Assembly (NCBI RefSeq): GCF_011604685.1
Contig: NZ_CP050063.1
Coordinates: 2,378,501-2,442,500 of the forward strand
DNA from: Spirosoma aureum
Lineage (GTDB): Bacteria; Bacteroidota; Bacteroidia; Cytophagales; Spirosomataceae
Direction: 5' to 3'
DNA length: 64,000 bases
Both the position numbers and the translations under genes were made by a program. Position 1 is the stretch's first letter. Every line of letters begins with the position of its first letter. Of this stretch, positions 18,520-26,545 are shown piece by piece. Under the pieces are notes generated by a model. It did not search any database. It was not told the DNA's origin and saw only the letters and a list, made by a program, of their open reading frames with translations.

Positions 18520-20238
18520 TTACTTGAGTGAGAAATATTCGGCTAGTGGACCAAGGGCCAGTGCCGGGAAGAACGAAAGTGCGGTGATGATGATAATAAC
18601 GGCAAAGGTCATGAGGCCGAACGTCGCTGTGTCGGTAGGCAAAGTGCCCGACGATTCAGGAACGTATTTTTTCTTCGCCAGCAGACCCGCTATTGCTACC
18701 GGACCAATGATCGGAATAAACCGGCCCAGAATCAGGACAATACCCGTTGCGAAGTTCCAGAAAAAGTTGTTGTCGCCCAGGCCTTCAAAGCCCGATCCGT
18801 TGTTGGCGTTGGCCGAGGTGAACTCATATAATATTTCCGAGAAGCCGTGGTTTGCCGGATTGTTGAGCCAGGCTGAGGGCTTAACAGCCATGTCGAACGC
18901 GACCCCGGCAGCACTGGAGTACTTAACAAAAAACCAGGCAGCCAAAGCCGTGCCGCCTTTCACCAGTAATGTACTCAGCAGTGCTACGATGGATGCAATC
19001 TTGATCTCACGGGCTTCTACTTTTCGACCGAATAGTTCGGGTGTTCGTCCGACCATCAGTCCGGAAATAAACACGGCGATAATCAGGTAGTAGTAATAAT
19101 TCAGGAAGCCGACGCCACAGCCGCCATAGAAGGCATTGGTCATCATACCCAGCAGTTCCATGGTACCCGAGAGAGCCATTGACGAATCGTGCATGGAGTT
19201 GACCGAACCCGTTGAAATAATGGTCGTTACGATGCTCCAGTAGGCAGATGCCAGCGGCCCAAACCGAACCTCTTTCCCTTCCATAGCTCCCGTGGGCTGG
19301 CTCACACCCAAGTGTGCTATGGCTGGGTTGCCATGGACTTCGGTTACCAGCGTTGGTATCAGCAGACAGAGCATGCCGAGCGTCATGACACTATAGACCA
19401 CCCAGGTAAACCGACGGCGGTTGATCAGGAAGCCGAGGGCAAAAAGCATCGCAATCGGAATGAGCACCTGCGCCACCATTTCGACTATGTTGGTGAAATA
19501 GTTTGGGTTTTCGAGTGGATGAGCTGAGTTAGCACCAAACCAGCCACCGCCGTTGGTACCGACGTGTTTGATGGCGATCATACCAGCCGCTGGTCCGCGG
19601 GAAACGCCAACCGTATCACCCTGCATGGTTACGATACTGTCCTTGCCATCAAAGCTGGCCGGTGTTCCATTAAATGTCAGGAGCAGAGCCACTATGAAGG
19701 AAATTGGCAGCAAGATTCGAGTGATCGACTTTACGAAAAACACATAGAAGTTGCCGACGGTGTCTACTACTTTAGGCAGAAACGACCGCACAACGAGCAG
19801 CAGCGATGCAATACCTGTTGCCGCCGACGTAAACATCAGGAAGTTCATAACGAACAACTGCGTCAGATAGGTGGCACCCGATTCGCCCGAATAGTGCTGC
19901 AAATCGCAGTTGACCATAAAGCTGATGGCCGTATTAAACGCCAGATCAGGCGTCATGGACGGATTTTCGTCCGGGTTAAGCGGAAGAATGCCTTGCAGCA
20001 GAAGCAGCGTAAAGGCGAAAGCCAGCCACACGGCGTTGATCGTTAGTAGGGCAACGAGGTTTTCTTTCCAACTCATTTCGCGGGTTGGATCGATACCTCC
20101 TATGCGATAAATGAACCGTTCCAGCGGTCCGTTGGCCGATTCAGGTTTAAAGACGTTGGCAATGTATTTGCCCAGCGGAATGGCCAGCAGAACGGTTATT
20201 CCGTACATGGCTATAACGCCTATTAATTCAGTTGACAT
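18520..20238 (-). CDS. kdpA: Potassium-transporting ATPase channel subunit KdpA
   Basis: A 572-residue membrane subunit that binds and conducts potassium. It carries the selectivity-filter-like loops typical of KdpA, including VGTNGGGWFGANSAHPLENP and the TSANANNGSGFEGL loop, and about ten transmembrane segments. The initial sequence MSTELIGVIAMYGITVLLAI fits a first helix. It is preceded by kdpF (41-base gap) and followed by kdpB. Confidence 0.97.
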   Translation of the reverse strand: MSTELIGVIAMYGITVLLAIPLGKYIANVFKPESANGPLERFIYRIGGIDPTREMSWKENLVALLTINAVWLAFAFTLLLLQGILPLNPDENPSMTPDLAFNTAISFMVNCDLQHYSGESGATYLTQLFVMNFLMFTSAATGIASLLLVVRSFLPKVVDTVGNFYVFFVKSITRILLPISFIVALLLTFNGTPASFDGKDSIVTMQGDTVGVSRGPAAGMIAIKHVGTNGGGWFGANSAHPLENPNYFTNIVEMVAQVLIPIAMLFALGFLINRRRFTWVVYSVMTLGMLCLLIPTLVTEVHGNPAIAHLGVSQPTGAMEGKEVRFGPLASAYWSIVTTIISTGSVNSMHDSSMALSGTMELLGMMTNAFYGGCGVGFLNYYYYLIIAVFISGLMVGRTPELFGRKVEAREIKIASIVALLSTLLVKGGTALAAWFFVKYSSAAGVAFDMAVKPSAWLNNPANHGFSEILYEFTSANANNGSGFEGLGDNNFFWNFATGIVLILGRFIPIIGPVAIAGLLAKKKYVPESSGTLPTDTATFGLMTFAVIIIITALSFFPALALGPLAEYFSLK

Positions 20239-20279
20239 GGTGAATGTGTGTTACTCCCACACCGGGAGAGACGTTCGGG

Positions 20280-20360
20280 TTAAAATTTTTCTGGTTTTAT
20301 CAGCACGTACAGCATGTACGCGAAAACCATCAGCGAGATGATGAATAAGCCTGTGAGCAT
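20280..20360 (-). CDS. kdpF: KdpF small subunit of the Kdp pump
   Basis: A 26-residue single-helix peptide, MLTGLFIISLMVFAYMLYVL followed by IKPEKF. The Leu/Tyr-rich helix ending in a YVL-I-KPEKF motif is the hallmark of KdpF, which stabilises the KdpABC complex. It ends 41 bases before kdpA on the same strand. It is too short for ordinary gene finding. The reading was checked codon by codon from ATG at 20360 to TAA at 20280-20282. Confidence 0.9.
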   Translation of the reverse strand: MLTGLFIISLMVFAYMLYVLIKPEKF

Positions 20361-20375
20361 GATAAGGATTGACTG

Positions 20376-20439
20376 ATTGAATTATTGAATGATAGAGTGA
20401 GTGTATGTCAGTCCAGATTCAATCATTCCGTAATTCAAT
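20376..20439. repeat. Hairpin between the 27-residue ORF and kdpF
   Basis: Two 18-bp arms (20376-20393 and 20422-20439) pair with two or three mismatches. The stem falls in the 82-base gap before kdpF and could attenuate transcription or protect the downstream kdp mRNA. Confidence 0.45.
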
Positions 20440-20442
20440 GTA

Positions 20443-20526
20443 TTAAATGTGTTCAAACCACTCGATGGATTTGTAGAAAAATGCGAAGCAGAGCAGGGCA
20501 GTTATAATCAGAAGGACGATTTCCAT
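20443..20526 (-). CDS. 27-residue membrane peptide upstream of kdpF
   Basis: An ATG at 20526 opens a 27-codon frame, MEIVLLIITALLCFAFFYKS followed by IEWFEHI, ended by TAA at 20443-20445. It is one hydrophobic helix with an acidic/aromatic tail, and differs from KdpF, which follows 82 bases later. It is the first frame after the candidate sigma-54 promoter and lies on the kdp strand. It could be an extra Kdp subunit, a membrane anchor for the split sensor or a leader peptide. I cannot name it. Its coding status rests on the helix pattern, start and position, not on comparison. Confidence 0.55.
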   Translation of the reverse strand: MEIVLLIITALLCFAFFYKSIEWFEHI

Positions 20527-20548
20527 AAAAAGCAATTCTGTTTGGTTC

Positions 20549-20564
20549 GAACAGGGTATGCCAA
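20549..20564 (-). promoter_or_regulatory. Weak sigma-54-like promoter of the kdp operon
   Basis: On the minus strand TTGGCATACCCTGTTC runs from 20564 to 20549, about 22 bases before the 27-residue ORF. The -24 half fits TTGGCAY well, but the -12 half has TC where GC is expected, so the match is partial. An IHF-like box (TATCAATTATATA, 20616-20604) lies 40 bases upstream, one base off consensus. The sigma-54 regulator gene immediately upstream makes such a promoter expected. Confidence 0.4.
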
Positions 20565-20672
20565 AAAGTATTCCAGGCTTGATTGGAAAGAGAGACTATT
20601 GGCTATATAATTGATAATCAGTAAATTAATTATAGGATTTGTTTTCTGCAATGAAAAAGAAATTCGGCAACC

Positions 20673-20703
20673 TTCTCATTTTGACAAGGTCAGTTCTCAT
20701 TTT
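20673..20703. promoter_or_regulatory. Candidate activator-binding site of the kdp operon
   Basis: The 10-mer TTCTCATTTT occurs at 20673-20682 and again at 20694-20703, a 21-base period or two helical turns. Between the copies is a short dyad, TGAC-AAG-GTCA. The element is about 110 bases upstream of the sigma-54-like site, a usual distance for an NtrC-type enhancer. The 314-base gap 20527-20840 holds this, the promoter and no further gene that I can see. Confidence 0.5.
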
Positions 20704-20840
20704 AGGAATGGAGCGAAAAGATTGGAATGAGCCCGTGAAATGGGATAGTCAAAACTGAAGACACCTGATCTATAGCGCGAATGAAGATTCGACCCATCCA
20801 TACTGAACCGGAATTCCTTTTTCATTAAGTAGTTAATCGG

Positions 20841-22178
20841 TCACCCTAACTGATATTCATCGTATTTCCGATAGAGCGTACTCAGACTAATACCGAGCAG
20901 CCGGGCGGATTCGGCTTTGTTGCCATTCGTATGCTGCAACACACGTTCGATATGGTTTTTTTCGACGGTCGCCAGGTCATATGAAAAGGCAGGAGGTTGA
21001 CTGGAAGGGGATTGAACATCCAGCGGTAGATAGGTTGGCAATAAGGTTTGCCCATCGCTGAGGATAACCGCCCGCTCGATGACGTTTTTCAATTCGCGAA
21101 TGTTGCCTTTCCAACTGTAGCGGGTTAGCGCGTCGATAAATGCCGGACTTAGCGTCATTTGCTTTTTTCCAATTTTGGCAGCTTCCTGCTGAGCCAGCAC
21201 TTCGGCAAGGACAGGAATGTCGTCGCGCCGGTCGCGCAGGGGAGGAAGTTCGATGGAAAAAACGGAGAGCCGGTAGTATAAATCAGACCGAAAATGGCCG
21301 GTTTCGGCGTCCTGCTTCAGATCACGATTGGTGGCGGCAACAACCCGCACATCGGTTTTGGTAGGCTTTGTGTCGCCTACGCGCATAAATTCGTGCGTTT
21401 CGAGCACACGCAGCAGTTTGGCCTGTAGGTCAAGGGCCATTTCGCCGATTTCGTCCAGAAAAATAGTGCCTTTATTGGCTTCTTCAAACAGCCCTTTTTT
21501 GTCGCGTGTAGCTCCCGTAAATGCACCGGCTCGATGCCCGAAGAGTTCACTTTCCAGAATTTCTTTACCCAGCGCGCTACAATTGACAGCCACAAACGAC
21601 CCCGCCCGGCGTGGACTCGCCTGGTGGATAGCCTGCGCGAAAACTTCTTTTCCTGTGCCCGTTTCGCCGGTCAGCAGTACAGTCGTGTCGGTCACCGCAA
21701 CTCTGCGGGCCAGATCGATGGCTTGCTGAATGGTTTTGGACTGCCCGATAATTTTCTCAAAACCGTATTTCTGTTGTACCTGTTCTTCGAGCCGTTTAAT
21801 CCGAAACTGTAACTGCGCCTTCTCGATTGCCCGACTCACCAGCGGAATGATCCTATCATTATCGTCGCCCTTGGTTATGTAGTCGAAAGCACCATTTTTG
21901 ATCGCTTTTACGCCATCGGCAATAGTCCCATAAGCAGTCAGGACAATGACTTCAGTGGCGGGCTGGATTTTTTTTACCTGGGCTGTCAGGTCAATACCAT
22001 TACCGTCGGGGAGCTTTACATCGCTGATAACCAACTGGATTTCTGTTCGTTCCAGTGTGCGTAAGCCACTTCGGGCATCATCAGCCTCCAGTACCTGATA
22101 ATCTTCCAGAGTCAGGATTCGGGCTAATAGTTGACGAAGTTTGGGTTCGTCGTCGATGAGTAGGATGGTGCCAGGCAT
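20841..22178 (-). CDS. Sigma-54-dependent response regulator of the kdp block
   Basis: A 445-residue NtrC-type regulator. The receiver domain (about residues 4-115) has the phospho-acceptor D53 in VISDVKLPDG. The AAA+ domain (about 140-370) has Walker A GETGTGKE, the sigma-54 contact loop GAFTGA, and Walker B FLDEIGEM. A C-terminal Fis-type helix-turn-helix (NGNKAESARLLGISLSTLYR) ends the protein. It is the first gene of the minus-strand potassium block, 314 bases before the first kdp reading frame. Normal Kdp systems use the OmpR-type KdpE; here this sigma-54 activator is the likely substitute, phosphorylated by the kinase at 11609-13402. The pairing is inferred from gene order. Confidence 0.92.
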   Translation of the reverse strand: MPGTILLIDDEPKLRQLLARILTLEDYQVLEADDARSGLRTLERTEIQLVISDVKLPDGNGIDLTAQVKKIQPATEVIVLTAYGTIADGVKAIKNGAFDYITKGDDNDRIIPLVSRAIEKAQLQFRIKRLEEQVQQKYGFEKIIGQSKTIQQAIDLARRVAVTDTTVLLTGETGTGKEVFAQAIHQASPRRAGSFVAVNCSALGKEILESELFGHRAGAFTGATRDKKGLFEEANKGTIFLDEIGEMALDLQAKLLRVLETHEFMRVGDTKPTKTDVRVVAATNRDLKQDAETGHFRSDLYYRLSVFSIELPPLRDRRDDIPVLAEVLAQQEAAKIGKKQMTLSPAFIDALTRYSWKGNIRELKNVIERAVILSDGQTLLPTYLPLDVQSPSSQPPAFSYDLATVEKNHIERVLQHTNGNKAESARLLGISLSTLYRKYDEYQLG

Positions 22179-22290
22179 AGTTGTTGATTGACATTCCGGC
22201 GTAGTGAGGAGTACCGATGCAGATGAATTCGTGCGGTAAAGATGGGAAAGCTGTTGCCGTTTTTAGCCAGAAGAGTTGAATAATTTATTT

Positions 22291-22367
22291 TATTCTGGTT
22301 GTAGGTTAGAGTAGGCGTGCCACGGTTCAAAACTGTGGCACGCCTACTCTAACCTACAACCAGAATA
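22291..22367. repeat. Perfect 33-bp inverted repeat
   Basis: Arms 22291-22323 and 22335-22367 are exact reverse complements with an 11-base centre that itself can add four more pairs, one of them G-U. It lies in the 258-base gap between the divergent sigma-54 regulator gene and the TlpA-like gene, where a terminator has no obvious gene to end. It may be a relic, a bidirectional terminator for readthrough, or a small structured element. Confidence 0.8.
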
Positions 22368-22436
22368 CACAACCGCCTTTTTTATACTGAATTGGCTACA
22401 CTCGCGTTTTGCTATTAAATAGCTATTTTGTTGATT

Positions 22437-22931
22437 ATGAACATGAAATCAATTTTTGGCTTATTTTTGATATTACTGCTGGCTGGCGCTAAACCAGCAC
22501 AAAGCCAGTTGGTGAAGGTCATTAAATTCAATCAGTTGAATCAACTGGTCAATCAGCCGAATGACACACTTTATGTCGTGAATTTCTGGGCTACGTGGTG
22601 TGCGCCATGTGTTAAGGAATTGCCGCAGTTCGAAGCGTTGAGGCAAGCGTATTCCGATAAGAAATTGGCTGTTCTGCTGGTAAGTCTGGATGATAAGAGC
22701 GATCTGACCAGGAAGGTAAATCCATTCGTTCGAAACCGGAAAATTCGGTCAAAAGTCGTTTTACTCGATGAAACTGACCTGAATACGTGGATCGATAAAA
22801 TAGCCCCGGAGTGGTCGGGAGCACTGCCAATGACGCTGATTATCAACCAACGGCGGAAAATCAGACAGTACATTGGTAAACCCTTGAAGGAAGGAGAACT
22901 TACAACCATAATTGATCAATACAAACTATAA
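22437..22931 (+). CDS. TlpA-like thioredoxin-fold protein, exported
   Basis: A 164-residue thiol-disulfide protein of the TlpA/ResA class. MNMKSIFGLFLILLLAGAKP is a signal peptide. The active site is WCAPC in NFWATWCAPCVKELPQFEAL, followed by the family's beta-alpha pattern and the cis-proline segment WSGALPMTLIINQ. The start is placed at the ATG 22437; the next ATG at 22443 is also possible. It reduces or exchanges disulfides outside the cytoplasm, with no specific partner visible. The stop lies only five bases before the next gene, so the two form an operon. Confidence 0.88.
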   Translation: MNMKSIFGLFLILLLAGAKPAQSQLVKVIKFNQLNQLVNQPNDTLYVVNFWATWCAPCVKELPQFEALRQAYSDKKLAVLLVSLDDKSDLTRKVNPFVRNRKIRSKVVLLDETDLNTWIDKIAPEWSGALPMTLIINQRRKIRQYIGKPLKEGELTTIIDQYKL

Positions 22932-22936
22932 TCATC

Positions 22937-23557
22937 ATGAAAAAGACCGCTTTTTTGTCAATGTTGGCACTGCTACTGACTGTAGCGTTGATGAGTACCC
23001 GGAGTTTGTCGGATGGGTATAAGGTAGGGGATACGGTTCAGGATTTTAAACTGAAAAATGTAGATGGAAAAACGGTTTCGCTGGCTGACAAAAAAGACGC
23101 GAAAGGCTACATTATCGCCTTTACCTGCAACAGCTGTCCGGTAGCGAAAGCCTATGAAAGCCGGATTATGGCACTGAATGAAGAGTTTGCGTCGAAAGGG
23201 TATCCTGTTCTGGCGATTCAGGCCAATGATGCTGAACAGTCGCCCGGCGATTCATTCATGGCCATGCAGGACCGGGCTAAAGCAAAAAAATACGCATTCC
23301 CTTATCTGTATGATGAGAGTCAGGCCGTTGCCCGGACCTTTGGTGCAACGAACACTCCCCATATGTTCGTTGTCAAAAAAGACGGTGGTCAATATAAGAT
23401 TGCTTACATCGGGGCCATTGATAACAATCAGCGCGACGCATCGGCTGCCGATAAAAAATACGTCGAAGAAGCCGTCAATGCGTTGCTGTCGGGCAAGTCG
23501 GTAACCACAACATCGGCCAGAGCCATTGGTTGCGGTATTAAGTGGAAAAATGCTTAA
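22937..23557 (+). CDS. Exported redoxin/thioredoxin-family protein
   Basis: A 206-residue thioredoxin-fold protein of the AhpC/TSA-redoxin type. A signal peptide (MKKTAFLSMLALLLTVALMS) precedes the conserved region QDFKLKNVDGKTVSLADKKD, and the redox site is TCNSCPVAKAYESR, a C-x-x-C with an extra Pro. The segment GATNTPHMFVVKKDG carries the cis-proline. The family commonly handles peroxides or maturates surface proteins in Bacteroidota; the exact substrate is not shown. It follows the TlpA-like gene by five bases and ends within a strong hairpin. Confidence 0.87.
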   Translation: MKKTAFLSMLALLLTVALMSTRSLSDGYKVGDTVQDFKLKNVDGKTVSLADKKDAKGYIIAFTCNSCPVAKAYESRIMALNEEFASKGYPVLAIQANDAEQSPGDSFMAMQDRAKAKKYAFPYLYDESQAVARTFGATNTPHMFVVKKDGGQYKIAYIGAIDNNQRDASAADKKYVEEAVNALLSGKSVTTTSARAIGCGIKWKNA

Positions 23558-23618
23558 CCAAAATCAGTCTCAAAAAGAATAGCTTATTATTCTTTTTGAG
23601 ACTGATTTTGGTTAAGCA
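23551..23618. terminator. Perfect 31-bp hairpin terminator
   Basis: Arms 23551-23581 and 23588-23618 are exact complements around a 6-base loop, and the left arm contains the redoxin stop codon. The A-rich left and T-rich right arms can end transcription in both directions between the converging genes. Confidence 0.8.
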
Positions 23619-23665
23619 AACTAGCGGCAAGCCCAATCCACAATGAATAGGGCTTGTCGCTAGTT
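23619..23665. terminator. Second convergent hairpin, 16-bp arms
   Basis: Arms 23619-23634 and 23650-23665 pair with one G/A mismatch and directly abut the preceding hairpin, just before the end of the M28 peptidase gene. It is probably that gene's own terminator. Confidence 0.65.
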
Positions 23666-23670
23666 CATTT

Positions 23671-25335
23671 TTAGGGTGTAGCGGGCTTCCCAAACTTCGT
23701 TCCGAAAAAATCACCCTTGTTCCAGGTAGGGCGACTGTCGGCCTGAGCCGCTAGATAGCCGATCAGGAATTGCAGTTGCACATGTTTGGCCGCGGCATTG
23801 AAATCGAAGGGCTGGTTGATATCATCCTGTGGAGAGTGGTAAATGGTAGCCCGCCAATCGAGGTTGAGTTTGGTGCCGTCGAGGTTGGGATTGCCTGTTT
23901 GGGAGCCGCTTTTGATATAGATGGCCGGAATGCCCTGCCGAACAAAGCTGAAGTGATCGCTGCGCATAAACACAGTTTGTTCCGGAATCGGGTCCGGGCT
24001 GATCTGAACGCCAACAAATGCAGCGGCCAGTTCTGTTTCATGACCCAGACTTGAATGTTCGGCACCATAGGGCACGATATCGAGCAATGGGTGGAAGAAA
24101 AAGGGCATATCGAGGCAGAAATTGGCAACGATTTTGTCTTTCGGAACGGTTGGGTTACTGGCAAAATAATCGGAACCCAGCAGGCCCATTTCCTCTCCCG
24201 TTACGCCCACAAACACAAGCGATCGGCGCGGAGCTTTGGGCAGGGATGCGAATAGCCGGGCCGTTTCGAGATTGATAGCAACCCCCGACGCGTTATCGTG
24301 CGCACCGTTATAGATCGAGTCGCCTTTTACCGGGCGGCCAATGCCTAAATGATCGAGGTGCGCGACATAGACGATGTATTCGTTTTTCAGAACAGGATCA
24401 GAGCCAGGCAATACGGCTACTACATTTTGTCCGGCTACATCTTCTACTGCATCAGTCTGGGTATGCATCTGAGCCGAAATGTTAAGCGGAAATGCCTGAG
24501 AGCGGTTTTTCATGACAGCGGCTACCGCATCGCTGAACGAAGTGGCCGAATTCGTAAAAATCAGCCTGGCGGTCGAATCGCTTAGGGAAGCAGAGCCTTT
24601 AATGGCCGGAAACGTGCGTTGTGGCTTTCCACGCTTATCGAGCCAGCGATAAATGCCTTGCCGGGTTCGGGGAGCGGCTGTTTCGATGCGGTTACGCAAG
24701 TCGGTTGGTAAGCTAAACGAAAGCACACCGACTGCTCCATGTGCCGCAGCGATCTCTGCCTTCGCCGACGAATAATAAGCCCGCTGGTTTGACGGAAAAA
24801 TGGTTGGCGCTCCGTTTACATAAGCCACGATTTTACCTTTAACATCAATGTTCGCATAATCATCATACCCCAACTCTGGTGCCGACACGCCATAGCCGAC
24901 AAACACAACAGGTGCACTGACATCGCTGTTGGCATGATCTGGATTTGGGTTCAGAATAAACTGTTGTCCATAAAGCAGTGTCTTTTCGCCATCTTTAAAG
25001 GAAAGCGTCAGAAAACTAGTCTTTTCCCGGACCTGCCACCGGCGGAGGGGTACGGCCTGGCGATACGTATTGTTTTCTCCGGCTGGTTGTAGACCCAGTG
25101 CTTCGAGCTGGGTTTGCATGTAATTGGCAGCCAGCGCAAACCCTCGTGTGCCGGGTTTGCGGCCTTCGAGCGCATCATCGGCAAGAAAATGCATGGCGGC
25201 CCGGATCGCTTCAGGGCGGACGGTTTTCGCAATGGTTTGTGCCTCGGAAGGAATACTGCCCGACTGAGCCAAAGACACCGTCACGACAGTCAGACTGATG
25301 AGCAGAGCGAGCGGGAAAGAGGTAGAAAAACGCAT
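23671..25335 (-). CDS. Exported M28 family metallopeptidase with PA domain
   Basis: A 554-residue zinc aminopeptidase-like enzyme. It has a signal peptide (cleavage near VSLAQ), a helical lead containing FLADDALEGRKPGTRG, a protease-associated domain at about residues 135-260, and the M28 catalytic domain from about 300. Metal and catalytic residues are visible: His in VAHLDHLG, Asp in NGAHDNASG, the Glu-Glu pair in GVTGEEMGLLGS, Asp in FCLDMPF and His in RSDHFSFVRQG. It probably trims peptides in the periplasm. It is monocistronic, converging on the redoxin operon. Confidence 0.92.
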   Translation of the reverse strand: MRFSTSFPLALLISLTVVTVSLAQSGSIPSEAQTIAKTVRPEAIRAAMHFLADDALEGRKPGTRGFALAANYMQTQLEALGLQPAGENNTYRQAVPLRRWQVREKTSFLTLSFKDGEKTLLYGQQFILNPNPDHANSDVSAPVVFVGYGVSAPELGYDDYANIDVKGKIVAYVNGAPTIFPSNQRAYYSSAKAEIAAAHGAVGVLSFSLPTDLRNRIETAAPRTRQGIYRWLDKRGKPQRTFPAIKGSASLSDSTARLIFTNSATSFSDAVAAVMKNRSQAFPLNISAQMHTQTDAVEDVAGQNVVAVLPGSDPVLKNEYIVYVAHLDHLGIGRPVKGDSIYNGAHDNASGVAINLETARLFASLPKAPRRSLVFVGVTGEEMGLLGSDYFASNPTVPKDKIVANFCLDMPFFFHPLLDIVPYGAEHSSLGHETELAAAFVGVQISPDPIPEQTVFMRSDHFSFVRQGIPAIYIKSGSQTGNPNLDGTKLNLDWRATIYHSPQDDINQPFDFNAAAKHVQLQFLIGYLAAQADSRPTWNKGDFFGTKFGKPATP

Positions 25336-25499
25336 AGGACAACGCTGGAATACAAAAACAATTGACTAAGATAGCCGACGATTTCTGTAGATCAAATTTG
25401 ACATGGATTCTCATTGACCATCAACTGGGGTCTAAACTTTGTCAAAGCCGGGATGTCAGGTTCTTCAGGACTCGTAGTATATTGGCTATTTATAGCTGA

Positions 25500-25515
25500 G
25501 TATACCCAGGTATAC
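25500..25515. promoter_or_regulatory. Palindromic operator-like site
   Basis: The perfect palindrome GTATACC-CA-GGTATAC lies 32 bases upstream of the nucleoside hydrolase start, where a repressor could bind. No regulator gene is nearby. Confidence 0.4.
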
Positions 25516-25547
25516 GGTAGCTGGAACGCTATGAAAACCACCAACGA

Positions 25548-26486
25548 ATGAAGAAATTACCCGTGATTATTGACTGTGACCCCGGTCACGATGATGCCGT
25601 GATGTTGATGCTGGCGGTTGGTTGTGGCTTGTTTGATATTAAAGCAATCACGACATCGGCCGGAAACCAGACACAGGCAAAAACGCTGAAAAACGCGCTG
25701 AAAATTAAGGCTTTGCTAGCCGTTGATATCCCCGTTTATAAAGGCTGCGACAAGCCTCTTTTTCGTGAACTCATTATTGCCGATTATGTGCACGGCGAGA
25801 TGGGAATGGACGGTCCTATTCTGCCGGAGCCTGTTATTGAAGCCGAGCCCTTATCGGCCATCGAAGCCATTGCCAAAATTCTGACCGATAGCCCGGAGAA
25901 GGTCACCCTTGTGCCGACCGGACCACTAACCAACATTGCCACTTTTTTGCTGGCCTATCCGCATCTGAAGTCGAAAATTGAGCGGATTTCGCTGATGGGC
26001 GGTGGCGCTTTTCGAGGGAATATGACGCCTACTGCCGAGTTCAATATCTATGTCGATCCCGAAGCCGCTGCTGTTGTGTTTAATTCTGGTGTTCCGATCA
26101 CCATGTGCGGTCTGGACGTTACGCACAAGGCATTGGTTTTTCAGGAAGATATAGAACTGTTCAGAGCTGTTGGGAATAAAACGGGCAAAGTGATCGCTGA
26201 ATTGATGGACTTCTTTTCCATCTTTTACCGAAAAGAGCGGACCGAGTTGAATGGGGGAGCCGCACTGCACGATCCCTGTGCCATTGCCTGGTTGATTGAT
26301 CCATCCATGTTTCAATCGAAAGCCTGTTACGTAGATGTAGAACTGACGGGCAAGCTAACGCTGGGCACCACCGTAGTCGATTTTTTCGATGTATTGAAAA
26401 AGAAACCGAATGTCGATTTTGTGTACGACATCGATAGAAAGAAGTACATCAAATTGATTTACGACTCGATCCAGAATTTGCCTTAA
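25548..26486 (+). CDS. Nucleoside hydrolase (IUNH family)
   Basis: A 312-residue inosine-uridine-type nucleoside N-ribohydrolase that splits ribonucleosides into base and ribose. The calcium-binding signature is IDCDPGHDDAVML at residues 8-20. Later motifs are LVPTGPLTNIATFL, RISLMGGGAFRGN and the substrate-binding ALHDPCAIAWL. There is no signal peptide, so it should be cytoplasmic. No linked purine or pyrimidine gene is present; a palindrome lies in its upstream region. Confidence 0.94.
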   Translation: MKKLPVIIDCDPGHDDAVMLMLAVGCGLFDIKAITTSAGNQTQAKTLKNALKIKALLAVDIPVYKGCDKPLFRELIIADYVHGEMGMDGPILPEPVIEAEPLSAIEAIAKILTDSPEKVTLVPTGPLTNIATFLLAYPHLKSKIERISLMGGGAFRGNMTPTAEFNIYVDPEAAAVVFNSGVPITMCGLDVTHKALVFQEDIELFRAVGNKTGKVIAELMDFFSIFYRKERTELNGGAALHDPCAIAWLIDPSMFQSKACYVDVELTGKLTLGTTVVDFFDVLKKKPNVDFVYDIDRKKYIKLIYDSIQNLP

Positions 26487-26491
26487 CTACC

Positions 26492-26530
26492 ATTTCTCGA
26501 CCAATGAGCGTTTTCCCGTCTGCGAGAAAT
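26492..26530. terminator. Weak convergent hairpin
   Basis: Eight-bp arms ATTTCTCG (26492-26499) and CGAGAAAT (26523-26530) sit between the nucleoside hydrolase gene and the opposing lipoprotein gene. Confidence 0.35.
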
Positions 26531-26545
26531 TGGCGGTAATTGTCA

